Source: Longimicrobiaceae bacterium (GTDB lineage Bacteria; Gemmatimonadota; Gemmatimonadetes; Longimicrobiales; Longimicrobiaceae). Taken from it: DNA of 39,685 nt. The stretch lies in assembly GCA_035696245.1 (NCBI GenBank), contig DASRQW010000029.1:1-39685 (forward strand), given 5' to 3'. This document shows positions 33,258 through 39,685 of this stretch, in pieces. Numbering within the stretch: position 1 is the first letter of the stretch; every line of letters starts with the position of its first letter. The notes below the pieces were generated by a model. It was not told where the DNA came from and searched no databases. It worked only from the letters and a program-made list of their open reading frames with translations. The position numbers and the translations under genes were made by a program.

Positions 33258-33440
33258 ATGCGCCAGTATCGCCTGGATACGAACGAGCTGGAGGTCACGT
33301 CGTTCGACGTGTCGTACATCGCCATCTCGCAGGCGATCACGGTCATCGTCTCGGACCCGAACACGTGGGAGGACACGTGCATCAACATGTGCCCGACCGA
33401 CGACACCTGCACCAAGCTGGGCTGCACGCGGACCGCGTGA
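33258..33440 (+). CDS. RiPP-precursor-like peptide 1
   Basis: A 60-residue peptide. ATG preceded by AGGAG 7 nt upstream. The N-terminus RLDTNELEVTSFD matches the leader pattern KLxLNxxDLxVTSF of the two peptides that follow, of the kind I recall for pinensin-like lanthipeptide leaders. The C-terminal 20 residues contain DTCINMCPTDDTCTKLGC, with four Cys and several Thr, suited to lanthionine or disulfide formation. The middle is a hydrophobic stretch (ISQAITVIVS). No GG cleavage site. No modification enzyme is in the window. It could also be a leader-tagged peptide of unknown maturation. Confidence 0.75.
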   Translation: MRQYRLDTNELEVTSFDVSYIAISQAITVIVSDPNTWEDTCINMCPTDDTCTKLGCTRTA

Positions 33441-33491
33441 CCTGACGCCGTCGAGTCCCTTTCTCCCTTGCCCGCCAACCCGGAGCGCGCC

Positions 33492-33689
33492 ATGAGCAAG
33501 CTGAGCCTGAACGTCGCGGACCTGGCCATCACCTCGTTCGAGCCCGCAACGACCGCGTCCGCGGTCGCGGGTGGAACGATCCAGTCTGGCGGGGAGGACA
33601 CGCTGGACCAGGTGTGCTTCTGCATGACGTGGGTGAAGGAGGACTGCTTCGGCCCCACGGCCGGCTGCTCCACGTCCGACGCGGCGTAG
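33492..33689 (+). CDS. RiPP-precursor-like peptide 2
   Basis: A 65-residue peptide starting at ATG after GGAG (6 nt). Leader MSKLSLNVADLAITSFEP, then an Ala/Thr/Gly-rich spacer with AVAGG (possible double-Gly cleavage), then the Cys-rich end VCFCMTWVKEDCFGPTAGCST. Four Cys are spaced C-x-C-x7-C-x6-C. The end is nearly identical to that of peptide 3, and the 15 nt upstream of the start are also shared, so the two are recent duplicates. It would need a synthetase acting in trans. Confidence 0.78.
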   Translation: MSKLSLNVADLAITSFEPATTASAVAGGTIQSGGEDTLDQVCFCMTWVKEDCFGPTAGCSTSDAA

Positions 33690-33707
33690 GCGCCGGGAAC
33701 GCCGCGC

Positions 33708-33740
33708 GCCCGCCGCGCATCCCGAAGAGGCGCGGCGGGC
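33708..33740 (+). terminator. Intercistronic hairpin between peptide genes 2 and 3
   Basis: An 11-bp stem GCCCGCCGCGC/GCGCGGCGGGC has an 11-nt loop and no T-tract. It may stabilise the peptide 2 transcript or partly terminate it. Confidence 0.45.
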
Positions 33741-33817
33741 ACGATGCCGGGCTGCACGATACCGCGTGATCCGCCGCTGCCACTCCATCCCCTCACCCGC
33801 CGACCCGGAGCGCCGCC

Positions 33818-34042
33818 ATGAGCAAGCTGAAGCTGAACACCGCAGACCTCGCCGTCACCTCGTTCCAGCCCGCGCCGGGCACCGCGCAGGCCGCCGCCGC
33901 CGGGTCGATCGATTCTATTGCCGTCGCGCTCACCCCCATCCTCTACGCCGACACGGTCGACCAGATCTGCTTCTGCATGACCTGGGTCGCCGAGGACTGC
34001 TTCGGCCCCACCGCCGGCTGCTCCACGGACAACACGGCGTAG
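33818..34042 (+). CDS. RiPP-precursor-like peptide 3
   Basis: A 74-residue peptide, ATG with GGAG 7 nt upstream. Leader MSKLKLNTADLAVTSFQP, then a longer spacer (AAAAGSIDSIAVALTPILYAD) and the Cys-rich end ICFCMTWVAEDCFGPTAGCST with the same four-Cys spacing as peptide 2. The conserved end and variable spacer suggest the end is the functional core. It is the last member before a strong terminator, so the three peptide genes form one unit with no visible enzyme, transporter or immunity gene. Confidence 0.78.
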   Translation: MSKLKLNTADLAVTSFQPAPGTAQAAAAGSIDSIAVALTPILYADTVDQICFCMTWVAEDCFGPTAGCSTDNTA

Positions 34043-34119
34043 GCATTTCCCGGAGGCACGCACCACCGCCCCGCATCGGCAGAGACGCGGCGGCGAAGCG
34101 CGAGGCACATGCGAGACGA

Positions 34120-34156
34120 GACGAGGGGCCGGCGGCGCGCCGGCCCCTCGTCGTTC
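34120..34156 (+). terminator. Terminator of the peptide cluster
   Basis: A perfect 14-bp stem (34120-34133 with 34139-34152, GAGGGGCCGGC core) with a 5-nt loop is followed by GTTCTTG. It lies about 80 nt after peptide 3 and separates the cluster from the polymerase gene. Confidence 0.75.
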
Positions 34157-34332
34157 TTGCGTCATCCACCGACGTCTTCTGGATCAGAAGCCGATCTTCT
34201 CGCCGAACGCCGGACCGCATCTCCCGGTCCCGCCCGCCGCCGCGTCTCTTTCCCCCCGCACGCGTGAGTCCGTAGATTGGCAGCCGCCCCAAGCTCCGGG
34301 GCGCACCCGCACACACGCATGCCAGGACCGAC

Positions 34333-37158
34333 GTGGAAAAGCCCGAGAAGACCCGCCCCCGGCTGTACCTGATCGACGGCTACGCGCTGATCTACCGCGC
34401 CTTCTTCGCGCTCATCTCGCGGCCGCTCATCTCCTCGCGCGGCGAGAACACGTCTGCCGCGTGGGGCGTCACGCGCTTCCTGCTCAAGGTGATCGAGCAG
34501 CACGAGCCGGACTACCTGGGCGTGGTGTTCGACGCGGGCAGCAGCGACCGGCACATCATCTACCCCGAGTACAAGGCCACGCGCGAGAAGATGCCGACCG
34601 AGCTGGAGGCGTCCATCCCCCGCGTCCGCCAGATCATCGAGGCGTTCCGCATCCCCGTCCTGGAGCTGGCGGGCTACGAGGCCGACGACGTGATCGGCAC
34701 GCTGGCGGCCAAGGCGGTAGATGCGGGGCTGGAGACGGTGATCGTGAGCGGCGACAAGGACTTCTACCAGCTGATCCGCGACGGCGTGTGCCTGCTCAAC
34801 CCAGGCCGCGGCGGGCCGACGGCGGTGGAAGAGGAGTGGGTGGACACGCGCAACGCGCACGAGCGCCTGGGCGTGCAGCCCAACCACGTGGTGGACTACC
34901 TGGGCCTCATCGGCGACACCAGCGACAACGTGCCGGGCGTGAAGGGCATCGGCCCGAAGACGGCGATCCAGCTCATCGAGCAGTTCGGCGCCATCGAGGA
35001 GATCCTGGCGCGCACCGGCGAGATCAAGGGCAAGCGCGCCAAGGAGTCGCTGGAGGAGAACCGCGAGCTGGCGCTGCTCTCCAAGCGGCTGGTGACCATC
35101 CACACGGACCTGCCCGTCGAGCTGGACCTGATGGCGCTGGAGCGCGAGGAGCCGGACCGCGCCCGGCTCAAGGAGATCCTGCTGGAGCTGGAGTTCCACT
35201 CGCTGGTCCGCGACCACGCCGCGCCCACCGAGAAGGAGCCTTCCGCAGCCCGCGCCACCGACTACCGCCTGCTCCAGACGGTGGATGAGGTGCGCGAGAT
35301 GGTGGAGCGCGTGCGCCGCGCCGGCCGCATGTCGGTAGACACGGAGACCACGAGCGTCGATGCCATGCGCGCCGACCTGGTGGGCATCTCGGTCGCGCTG
35401 GAGAACGGGGCCGCGTACTACCTGCCCTTCGCGCACCGCCGCAAGGTCGAGGAGCCGCCGCAGGGCGAGCTGCTGGACGCGGACGCAGGCGAGGGCAGCA
35501 CGCCGCAGGGCGCCGAGGCCGACTGGGAGGCGGCCGAGGGCGAGATCGTGAACCTGCCCGAGCTGCTGTCCCGCGAGATGGAGCCGCTGGTCGCGCTGCT
35601 GGAGGACGAGTCGGTGGTGAAGATCGGGCAGAACCTCAAGTACGACTTCCTGGTCTTCCGGCGCGCGGGCGTGAACCTGCGCGGCATCGGGTTCGACACC
35701 ATGGTCGCCAGCTACCTGCTGGAGCCGGGCCGCCGCGAGCACGGGCTGGACTCGCTGGCGCTCCAGCACCTGGACCACCGCACCATCGCCTACGAGGACG
35801 TGGCCGGGAAGGGCAAGACGCAGATCCCGTTCGCGCACGTGGGGCTGGAGGCGGCGCGAGACTACGCCTGCGAGGACTCGGACATCGCGTGGTGCCTGGC
35901 GGAGCGGTTCGCGCCCGAGCTGGAGCGGCTGCGGCTGGTGGAGCTTTTCCGCACCGTCGAGATGCCGCTGGTGGAGGTGCTGGCCGAGATGGAGTGGAAC
36001 GGCATCCGCATCGACGAGCAGTTCTTCTACGAGATGGGCCGCCAGCTCCGCGGGCAGCTGGGCGTGGTCGAGGGGCAGATCTACGACGCGGCGGGCGGCG
36101 AGTTCAACATCGGGTCCAACCCGCAGCTGCGCGAGGTGCTGTTCACGCGCATGGGCCTGCCGGTGATCAAGCGCACCAAGACGGGCGCGTCCACCGACGT
36201 GGAGGTGCTCCAGGCGCTCGCCGCGCAGGGACACCATCTCCCGGAATTGCTGATGCAGTACCGGCAGATCGACAAGCTGCTGGGCACGTACGTGGACACG
36301 CTGCCCAAGACGGTGAACCCGGAGACGGGCCGCATCCACACGTCGTTCAACCAGACGGTGGCGGCCACCGGGCGCCTGGCGAGCAGCGACCCGAACCTCC
36401 AGAACATCCCCATCCGCACGGAGATGGGGGCCGAGATCCGGCGCGGCTTCATCCCCCGCGAGGGCTACCGCTTCGTCTCGGCAGACTATTCGCAGATCGA
36501 GCTCCGCATCCTCGCGCACTACTCCAAGGACCCGGCGTTCGTGGAAGCCTTCCGGGCGGGCGAGGACATCCACCGGCAGACGGCGGCGCTCATCTTCGGC
36601 GTCGCCGCGGCAGACGTGACGCGCGAGATGCGCGACCGGGCCAAGACGGTCAACTTCGCCATCATCTACGGCATCGGCGCGTTCTCGCTGGCGAACAAGC
36701 TGGGGATGCCGGTGAGCGAGGGGAAGGAGTTCATCGACGCCTACTTCGTACGCTTTCCCGGCGTGCGCGCGTACCTGGACGAGCAGATCGAGCTGGCGCG
36801 GAAGCAGGGCTACGTGGAGACGCTGACCGGGCGCCGCCGCTACATCCCCGAGATCACATCACGCAACTTCAACGTGCGCTCGTTCGGCGAGCGGGCGGCC
36901 ACCAACGCGCCCATCCAGGGCTCGTCTGCCGACCTGATCAAGATCGCCATGATCCAGATCCAGCACGATCTGGCCGCCAGCGGCAGCCGCTCCCGCATGC
37001 TCCTCCAGGTGCACGACGAACTCCTCTTCGAAACCCCCATCGGCGAGGAGGAGCAGACGCTGGAGATGGTGCGCTCGCGCATGGAATCCGCCGCCCAGCT
37101 CGAAGTCCCCCTCCGCGTGGAGACCGGCATCGGCGAGAACTGGCTGGAGTGCAAGTGA
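34333..37158 (+). CDS. polA: DNA polymerase I
   Basis: A 941-residue three-domain polymerase for Okazaki-fragment maturation and repair. Residues 1-290 form the 5'-3' nuclease (LYLIDGYALIYRAFFAL, KATREKMP, GYEADDVIGTLA, SGDKDFYQL). Residues 310-520 form the 3'-5' proofreading domain, which keeps all its acidic motifs: Asp336/Glu338 (DTET), Asp438 (NLKYDF) and Tyr511/Asp515 (YACED), so proofreading should be active. The polymerase motifs are A at Asp718 (DYSQIELR), B at Arg769-Lys771 (RAKTVNFAIIYG) and C at His894-Asp895 (QVHDE). GTG start with AGGA upstream. Confidence 0.98.
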   Translation: MEKPEKTRPRLYLIDGYALIYRAFFALISRPLISSRGENTSAAWGVTRFLLKVIEQHEPDYLGVVFDAGSSDRHIIYPEYKATREKMPTELEASIPRVRQIIEAFRIPVLELAGYEADDVIGTLAAKAVDAGLETVIVSGDKDFYQLIRDGVCLLNPGRGGPTAVEEEWVDTRNAHERLGVQPNHVVDYLGLIGDTSDNVPGVKGIGPKTAIQLIEQFGAIEEILARTGEIKGKRAKESLEENRELALLSKRLVTIHTDLPVELDLMALEREEPDRARLKEILLELEFHSLVRDHAAPTEKEPSAARATDYRLLQTVDEVREMVERVRRAGRMSVDTETTSVDAMRADLVGISVALENGAAYYLPFAHRRKVEEPPQGELLDADAGEGSTPQGAEADWEAAEGEIVNLPELLSREMEPLVALLEDESVVKIGQNLKYDFLVFRRAGVNLRGIGFDTMVASYLLEPGRREHGLDSLALQHLDHRTIAYEDVAGKGKTQIPFAHVGLEAARDYACEDSDIAWCLAERFAPELERLRLVELFRTVEMPLVEVLAEMEWNGIRIDEQFFYEMGRQLRGQLGVVEGQIYDAAGGEFNIGSNPQLREVLFTRMGLPVIKRTKTGASTDVEVLQALAAQGHHLPELLMQYRQIDKLLGTYVDTLPKTVNPETGRIHTSFNQTVAATGRLASSDPNLQNIPIRTEMGAEIRRGFIPREGYRFVSADYSQIELRILAHYSKDPAFVEAFRAGEDIHRQTAALIFGVAAADVTREMRDRAKTVNFAIIYGIGAFSLANKLGMPVSEGKEFIDAYFVRFPGVRAYLDEQIELARKQGYVETLTGRRRYIPEITSRNFNVRSFGERAATNAPIQGSSADLIKIAMIQIQHDLAASGSRSRMLLQVHDELLFETPIGEEEQTLEMVRSRMESAAQLEVPLRVETGIGENWLECK

Positions 37159-37613
37159 CCGCGTAACCCGAAGCTTCGGCCGCCGCGGTGAACCGTAGCC
37201 GGGGCCTGAAAGTTCGAGCCACGACGCGGGTTGGAAGTAATCCGTGAGACAACGTTCCAGCCGCACCGGTTGTCCTACCCGGAAGGGTGAACGACGAGGT
37301 CCCGCGTCCTGGTAGATGCCATGCCGCGCCCCGAATCCAAGCACCACCTGGAACAAGCTCCCCTCCCCCAGGCAGTTTTGGGGGAGGGGCTGGGGGAGGG
37401 GGCCCTCCGCGCATCATCCCCGCCCCAGCCGTGTAGAACCCGCTTCGGACGACGGACATCGCACCCCGATCCTTCCACACGGCGGCAGGTTCCGGCAGGC
37501 GATTTGCTCCCGCCCCCGGTAGCAGATGCGGCGGCCGGCAGGCGCGCCGTTCTTTCGCCGGTGCGCGGAGCGCGCTATCATAGACGCTCACATCCATCTG
37601 GCAGGAGGTCTTC
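37159..37613. other. Gene-free interval between polA and the kinase operon
   Basis: About 450 nt. It contains copy 5 of the G/C palindrome and a small CCGAAGCTTCGG palindrome just after polA. TATCAT at 37576, with a poor TTCTTT about 20 nt before it, is the best promoter candidate for the downstream leader ORF and kinase. No gene is recognisable. Confidence 0.45.
37358..37402. repeat. Dispersed G/C palindromic repeat, copy 5
   Basis: These 45 nt are the exact reverse complement of copy 3 at 17310-17354, which is coding. Here it is intergenic. The flanks of the two copies do not match except for a loose TTCCA/TCCA patch next to one end. Confidence 0.9.
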
Positions 37614-37658
37614 ATGGCCACATCACGCGGGCCGCGCCACGCCTCGTGCGCTCCATGA
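37614..37658 (+). CDS. 14-codon leader ORF coupled to the kinase gene
   Basis: The ATG has a perfect AGGAGG 6 nt upstream and encodes MATSRGPRHASCAP. The stop overlaps the kinase ATG (ATGA at 37655-37658). The kinase start itself has no ribosome site, so its translation probably depends on ribosomes finishing this leader. A sequencing frameshift joining the two frames is the main alternative. Confidence 0.45.
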   Translation: MATSRGPRHASCAP

Positions 37659-38602
37659 GCGACGCTCAGGAAAACGGCGCGACGCGCCACCTTCCCTTCG
37701 TCCTGGCCATCATCGGGGACTCGGGAAGCGGCAAGAGCACCGTCGCCAACGGAGTGCGCACCCTCATCGGGCCCGAGCGGGTGACCTCGCTGGAGCTGGA
37801 CGACTACCACCGGCACACGCGCGCCGAGCGGCTGGAGCTGGGGCTCACCGCGCTGAACCCGGCGGTGCACGACCTGGGGCTCATGCAGGAGCACCTGCAG
37901 CTCTTCCGGCGCGGGCGCCCCATCCGCAACCGGCGGTACGACCACACCGACGGCTCGTTCGCCCCCATCCGCACGCTCGACCCCAACGAGGTGGTGATCG
38001 CGCGCGGGCTGCTGGGCTTCCCCACCGACGAGCTTCGGGCCGCGTACGACCTGGCGGTCTTCCTGTACCCGGAGCCGGAGCTGCTCTTCCGCTGGAAGCT
38101 GCGGCGCGACGTGAAGACGCGCGGCTACTCCGAGGCCGAGGTGCTGAAGCACATCGCCCAGCACCTGCTGGACGCCAAGCAGTACGTGCTGCCGCAGGCC
38201 GAGCGCGCCGACCTGGTCGTCCGCTACGAAATCCCCGAGTGGGACGCGCCGGATTCGGACGTGCGAATGTCGCTGCTCCTGCGCCGCGCCGCCGCCGACG
38301 CGGTGCGCAACGACGGCGCCCTGGCCCGCTTCGGCGGCGCGCTGCGGCGGGAGGATGCGGACGGCGAGCTGGTGCTGCACCTGGAGCCGTCGCTGTCGGT
38401 GGACGACGTGCGCGGCTGGGCCCGCGACCTCTTCCCCGACACGCACGACGACGCGGCCGCCGGCATGTACGAGGACGAGACGGGAGATGCGATCCCCTCC
38501 GCCCCGCTGGCGTTCACGCAGGTGCTGATCGCCGACCTGACCCAGAAGCTGCGCCGGGTGGACGAGTCCGCTCCCCCCGCCACGGTCGAAGCGGTAGCCT
38601 GA
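37655..38602 (+). CDS. Uridine kinase/phosphoribulokinase-like P-loop kinase
   Basis: A 315-residue P-loop kinase. Walker A is GDSGSGKST (21-29); next come LELDDYHRHTRAERLELGLTALNPAVHDLG, read over residues 47-77 and typical of the uridine kinase/PRK fold, YDHTDGSFAP, and a Walker B-like EVVIARGLLGF. The LRRDVKTRGYSEAEVLKHI helix resembles the phosphoribulokinase lid. The C-terminal 110 residues are an extra domain not found in uridine kinase. The substrate is therefore unknown; no RuBisCO or Calvin-cycle gene is near. Start ATG overlaps the leader ORF stop and lacks its own ribosome site. Confidence 0.88.
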   Translation: MSDAQENGATRHLPFVLAIIGDSGSGKSTVANGVRTLIGPERVTSLELDDYHRHTRAERLELGLTALNPAVHDLGLMQEHLQLFRRGRPIRNRRYDHTDGSFAPIRTLDPNEVVIARGLLGFPTDELRAAYDLAVFLYPEPELLFRWKLRRDVKTRGYSEAEVLKHIAQHLLDAKQYVLPQAERADLVVRYEIPEWDAPDSDVRMSLLLRRAAADAVRNDGALARFGGALRREDADGELVLHLEPSLSVDDVRGWARDLFPDTHDDAAAGMYEDETGDAIPSAPLAFTQVLIADLTQKLRRVDESAPPATVEAVA

Positions 38603-38625
38603 CCTCCCCCGCGGCCGAGCACGAC

Positions 38626-38663
38626 CGAGCGCGCCCGCCCGTCCCGGCGGGCGCGCTCGCGTT
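38626..38663 (+). terminator. Intrinsic terminator after the kinase gene
   Basis: A perfect 14-bp stem CGAGCGCGCCCGCC/GGCGGGCGCGCTCG with a 6-nt loop is followed by CGTTT, 24 nt after the kinase stop. Confidence 0.7.
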
Positions 38664-38793
38664 TGCGGCCGGGCGCACGCATCCGCTTGCTCACGCGTAC
38701 GCGGGGAACTCCGCCCCGCCCGCACGGTACGCGCAGAGCCGCCGCGCTCCCGCGGCGTCCGCCTCACGGTCCAATCATCAGCAGCCGAGCCAA

Positions 38794-39414
38794 GTGTCCT
38801 TCCCCCCCACCCACATGCTCATCGGCGCGGGCACCGGCGACCTCGTCTCGGCCGCGGTGCCCGGGCCGAAGCGCTGGCACGTCTGGCTCGCCGCCGGCAT
38901 GCTGGGCGCGCTGCCCGACGTGGACATCGTCGTCGGCCTGGCAACGGGCCGCGGGGGCACGCTGCACGGCACCTTCACACACAGCATCACCGCCGCCGTG
39001 GTCGTCGCCCTCGCCGCGTGGTTCATGGGCGGATGGCGCTGGGGGCTGATCGCGGGCACCTCCTACGGGTCGCACCTCGTGGTGGACCTGCTGGACGCGC
39101 GCGGCCCCACCAACGTGGAGCTGCTGTGGCCCTTCGCGCACGCCGAATCGTACGCCATCGCCCCCGTCTTCCCCACGGTGCCCTTCGAGACGGGCGGCGG
39201 CGCCGTCCACGCCGCGCTGAGCCTGCTGGACCCGCACATCCTCAAGTTCCTGTTCTGGCAGACGTGCGTGGGCGCCGTGTTCGCCGCGTTCCTCTTCGCC
39301 GCCGGCTGGCTCGTCCGCCGCCTCCACCGCCCTCCGCCCCCGCTCCTCGCCGACGGTACGGAGGATCGGCGCGGGAGGGAGAGGCGGAAGCGGGGCGAGG
39401 TTCCGGCTCGGTGA
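38794..39414 (+). CDS. Metal-dependent hydrolase, YdjM/DUF457-like membrane protein
   Basis: A 206-residue polytopic membrane protein. Conserved His/Asp sites typical of this family are present: THMLIGAGTGD at the start, ALPDVDIVVG, HGTFTHSIT (the HRGFTHS motif) and GSHLVVDLLDARGP with LLWPF. Four or five hydrophobic segments cover residues 25-130 and 160-180, and the C-terminal 25 residues are charged. Family members are induced by DNA damage in some bacteria and may cleave phospholipid or other substrates. GTG 38794 is preferred over ATG 38815 because it keeps the conserved first His within the protein. The ribosome site is weak. Confidence 0.82.
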   Translation: MSFPPTHMLIGAGTGDLVSAAVPGPKRWHVWLAAGMLGALPDVDIVVGLATGRGGTLHGTFTHSITAAVVVALAAWFMGGWRWGLIAGTSYGSHLVVDLLDARGPTNVELLWPFAHAESYAIAPVFPTVPFETGGGAVHAALSLLDPHILKFLFWQTCVGAVFAAFLFAAGWLVRRLHRPPPPLLADGTEDRRGRERRKRGEVPAR

Positions 39415-39432
39415 GTTGATGGCGGTGGACGG

Positions 39433-39462
39433 CCCCAGCCCCAAAAACTGGCTGGGGGGGGA
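39433..39462. repeat. Dispersed G/C palindromic repeat, copy 6 (degenerate)
   Basis: CCCCAGCCCC, AAAAACTG and GCTGGGGGGGGA form the same hairpin plan as copies 3 and 5 with changed arms. It lies just after the YdjM-like gene. Confidence 0.6.
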
Positions 39463-39523
39463 GCCAATTCCACAGCGGCGGAGAAGATTACAGGCTAGCT
39501 AACCACTTGCTGCCGCAAGCAGT

Positions 39524-39552
39524 TCTCCCCTCTCCCGCTTGCGGGGGCAGGG
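39524..39552. repeat. Dispersed G/C palindromic repeat, copy 7 (variant loop)
   Basis: TCTCCCCTCTCCCGCTTGCG followed by GGGGCAGGG forms a hairpin whose loop GCTTGC matches the variant of copy 4 in the other orientation. It lies just beyond the transposase stop. Confidence 0.55.
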
Positions 39553-39557
39553 CTGTT

Positions 39558-39685
39558 TCATTCGAGGAAACTGAGGAGTGAGTGGATGTCGTGGGCAAAG
39601 GAACGGAAGGCTGCGGTGAGGGAGCGGAAGCCTTTGCGGCGGTAGAGGGTGAGGGCGATGTTGCGAAGGAGGGCGAGGTTCTGGG
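39558..39685 (-). CDS. C-terminal fragment of a transposase, ISAs1-like (runs off the window)
   Basis: The minus-strand frame ends at TCA 39558-39560 and has no stop to the window edge. It reads NLALLRNIALTLYRRKGFRS, then LTAAFRSFAHDIHSLLSFLE at the C-terminus. The NLALLRNIALTLYR helix is a signature of the C-terminus of ISAs1-family (DDE) transposases. Only 42 residues are visible, so the catalytic core lies beyond the edge and it is not known whether the element is intact. Two copies of the G/C palindrome lie just downstream of it. Confidence 0.6.
   Translation of the reverse strand, partial: QNLALLRNIALTLYRRKGFRSLTAAFRSFAHDIHSLLSFLE

Noticed and set aside
1-39685. CRISPR arrays
   Set aside because: No regularly spaced direct repeats were found. 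The recurring palindromes are dispersed and differ in length and orientation.

Overview
The window is a chromosomal segment of a GC-rich (about 70% by eye) bacterium. Small leader-bearing peptide genes of the type common in Longimicrobium, dispersed palindromic G/C repeats and overall gene style suggest a Gemmatimonadota/Longimicrobium-like organism. This is an inference, since there is no rRNA or marker-tree evidence here. No tRNA, rRNA or CRISPR array was seen.

Layout. 0.3-3.5 kb (+): a small unknown protein, an S66 LD-carboxypeptidase, an unknown HicB/DinB-like protein translationally coupled to a PduO-type cobalamin adenosyltransferase, and a bacilliredoxin. 3.9-7.7 kb (+): two tandem long-chain acyl-CoA synthetase paralogues. 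7.8-10.8 kb (-): one visibly AT-richer gene for a 1006-residue NACHT STAND NTPase, probably an acquired antiphage gene. 10.9-19.4 kb (-): an SDR, then a largely coupled catabolic cluster (SDR, enoyl-CoA hydratase, acyl-CoA dehydrogenase, two paralogous membrane-anchored unknowns, 2-aminobenzoate-type CoA ligase, RidA-like protein, membrane-anchored unknown). It resembles aerobic 2-aminobenzoyl-CoA (anthranilate) catabolism, but the signature monooxygenase/reductase is not in the window.

19.7-26 kb: mixed housekeeping and unknown genes (zinc-ribbon membrane protein, DUF5995, DUF1186/HEAT, AI-2E transporter family, DinB, lipoprotein cyclophilin, two paralogous 146-residue lipoproteins). 26.3-30.0 kb (-): a molybdenum hydroxylase operon (large, 2Fe-2S and FAD subunits) with a small unknown protein coupled at its end. 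30.4-33.0 kb (+): an XRE regulator and two membrane-anchored unknowns. 33.2-34.2 kb (+): three short RiPP-precursor-like peptides with a shared leader and Cys-rich ends, followed by a strong hairpin. 34.3-39.4 kb (+): DNA polymerase I, a uridine-kinase-like NTPase preceded by a 14-codon leader ORF, and a YdjM-type membrane hydrolase. The right edge holds the C-terminus of a transposase (-).

Several repeat families overlay the genes: a 30-60 nt G/C palindrome (at least seven copies, one lying in frame inside the acyl-CoA dehydrogenase gene), a 77-bp inverted repeat (two copies in opposite orientation), and a short word CGGGAGATG that is strongly over-represented to the right of 12.8 kb. The best candidates for something new are the orphan RiPP-like peptide cluster, the isolated NACHT gene, the in-frame palindromic insertion and the coupled leader ORF before the kinase.
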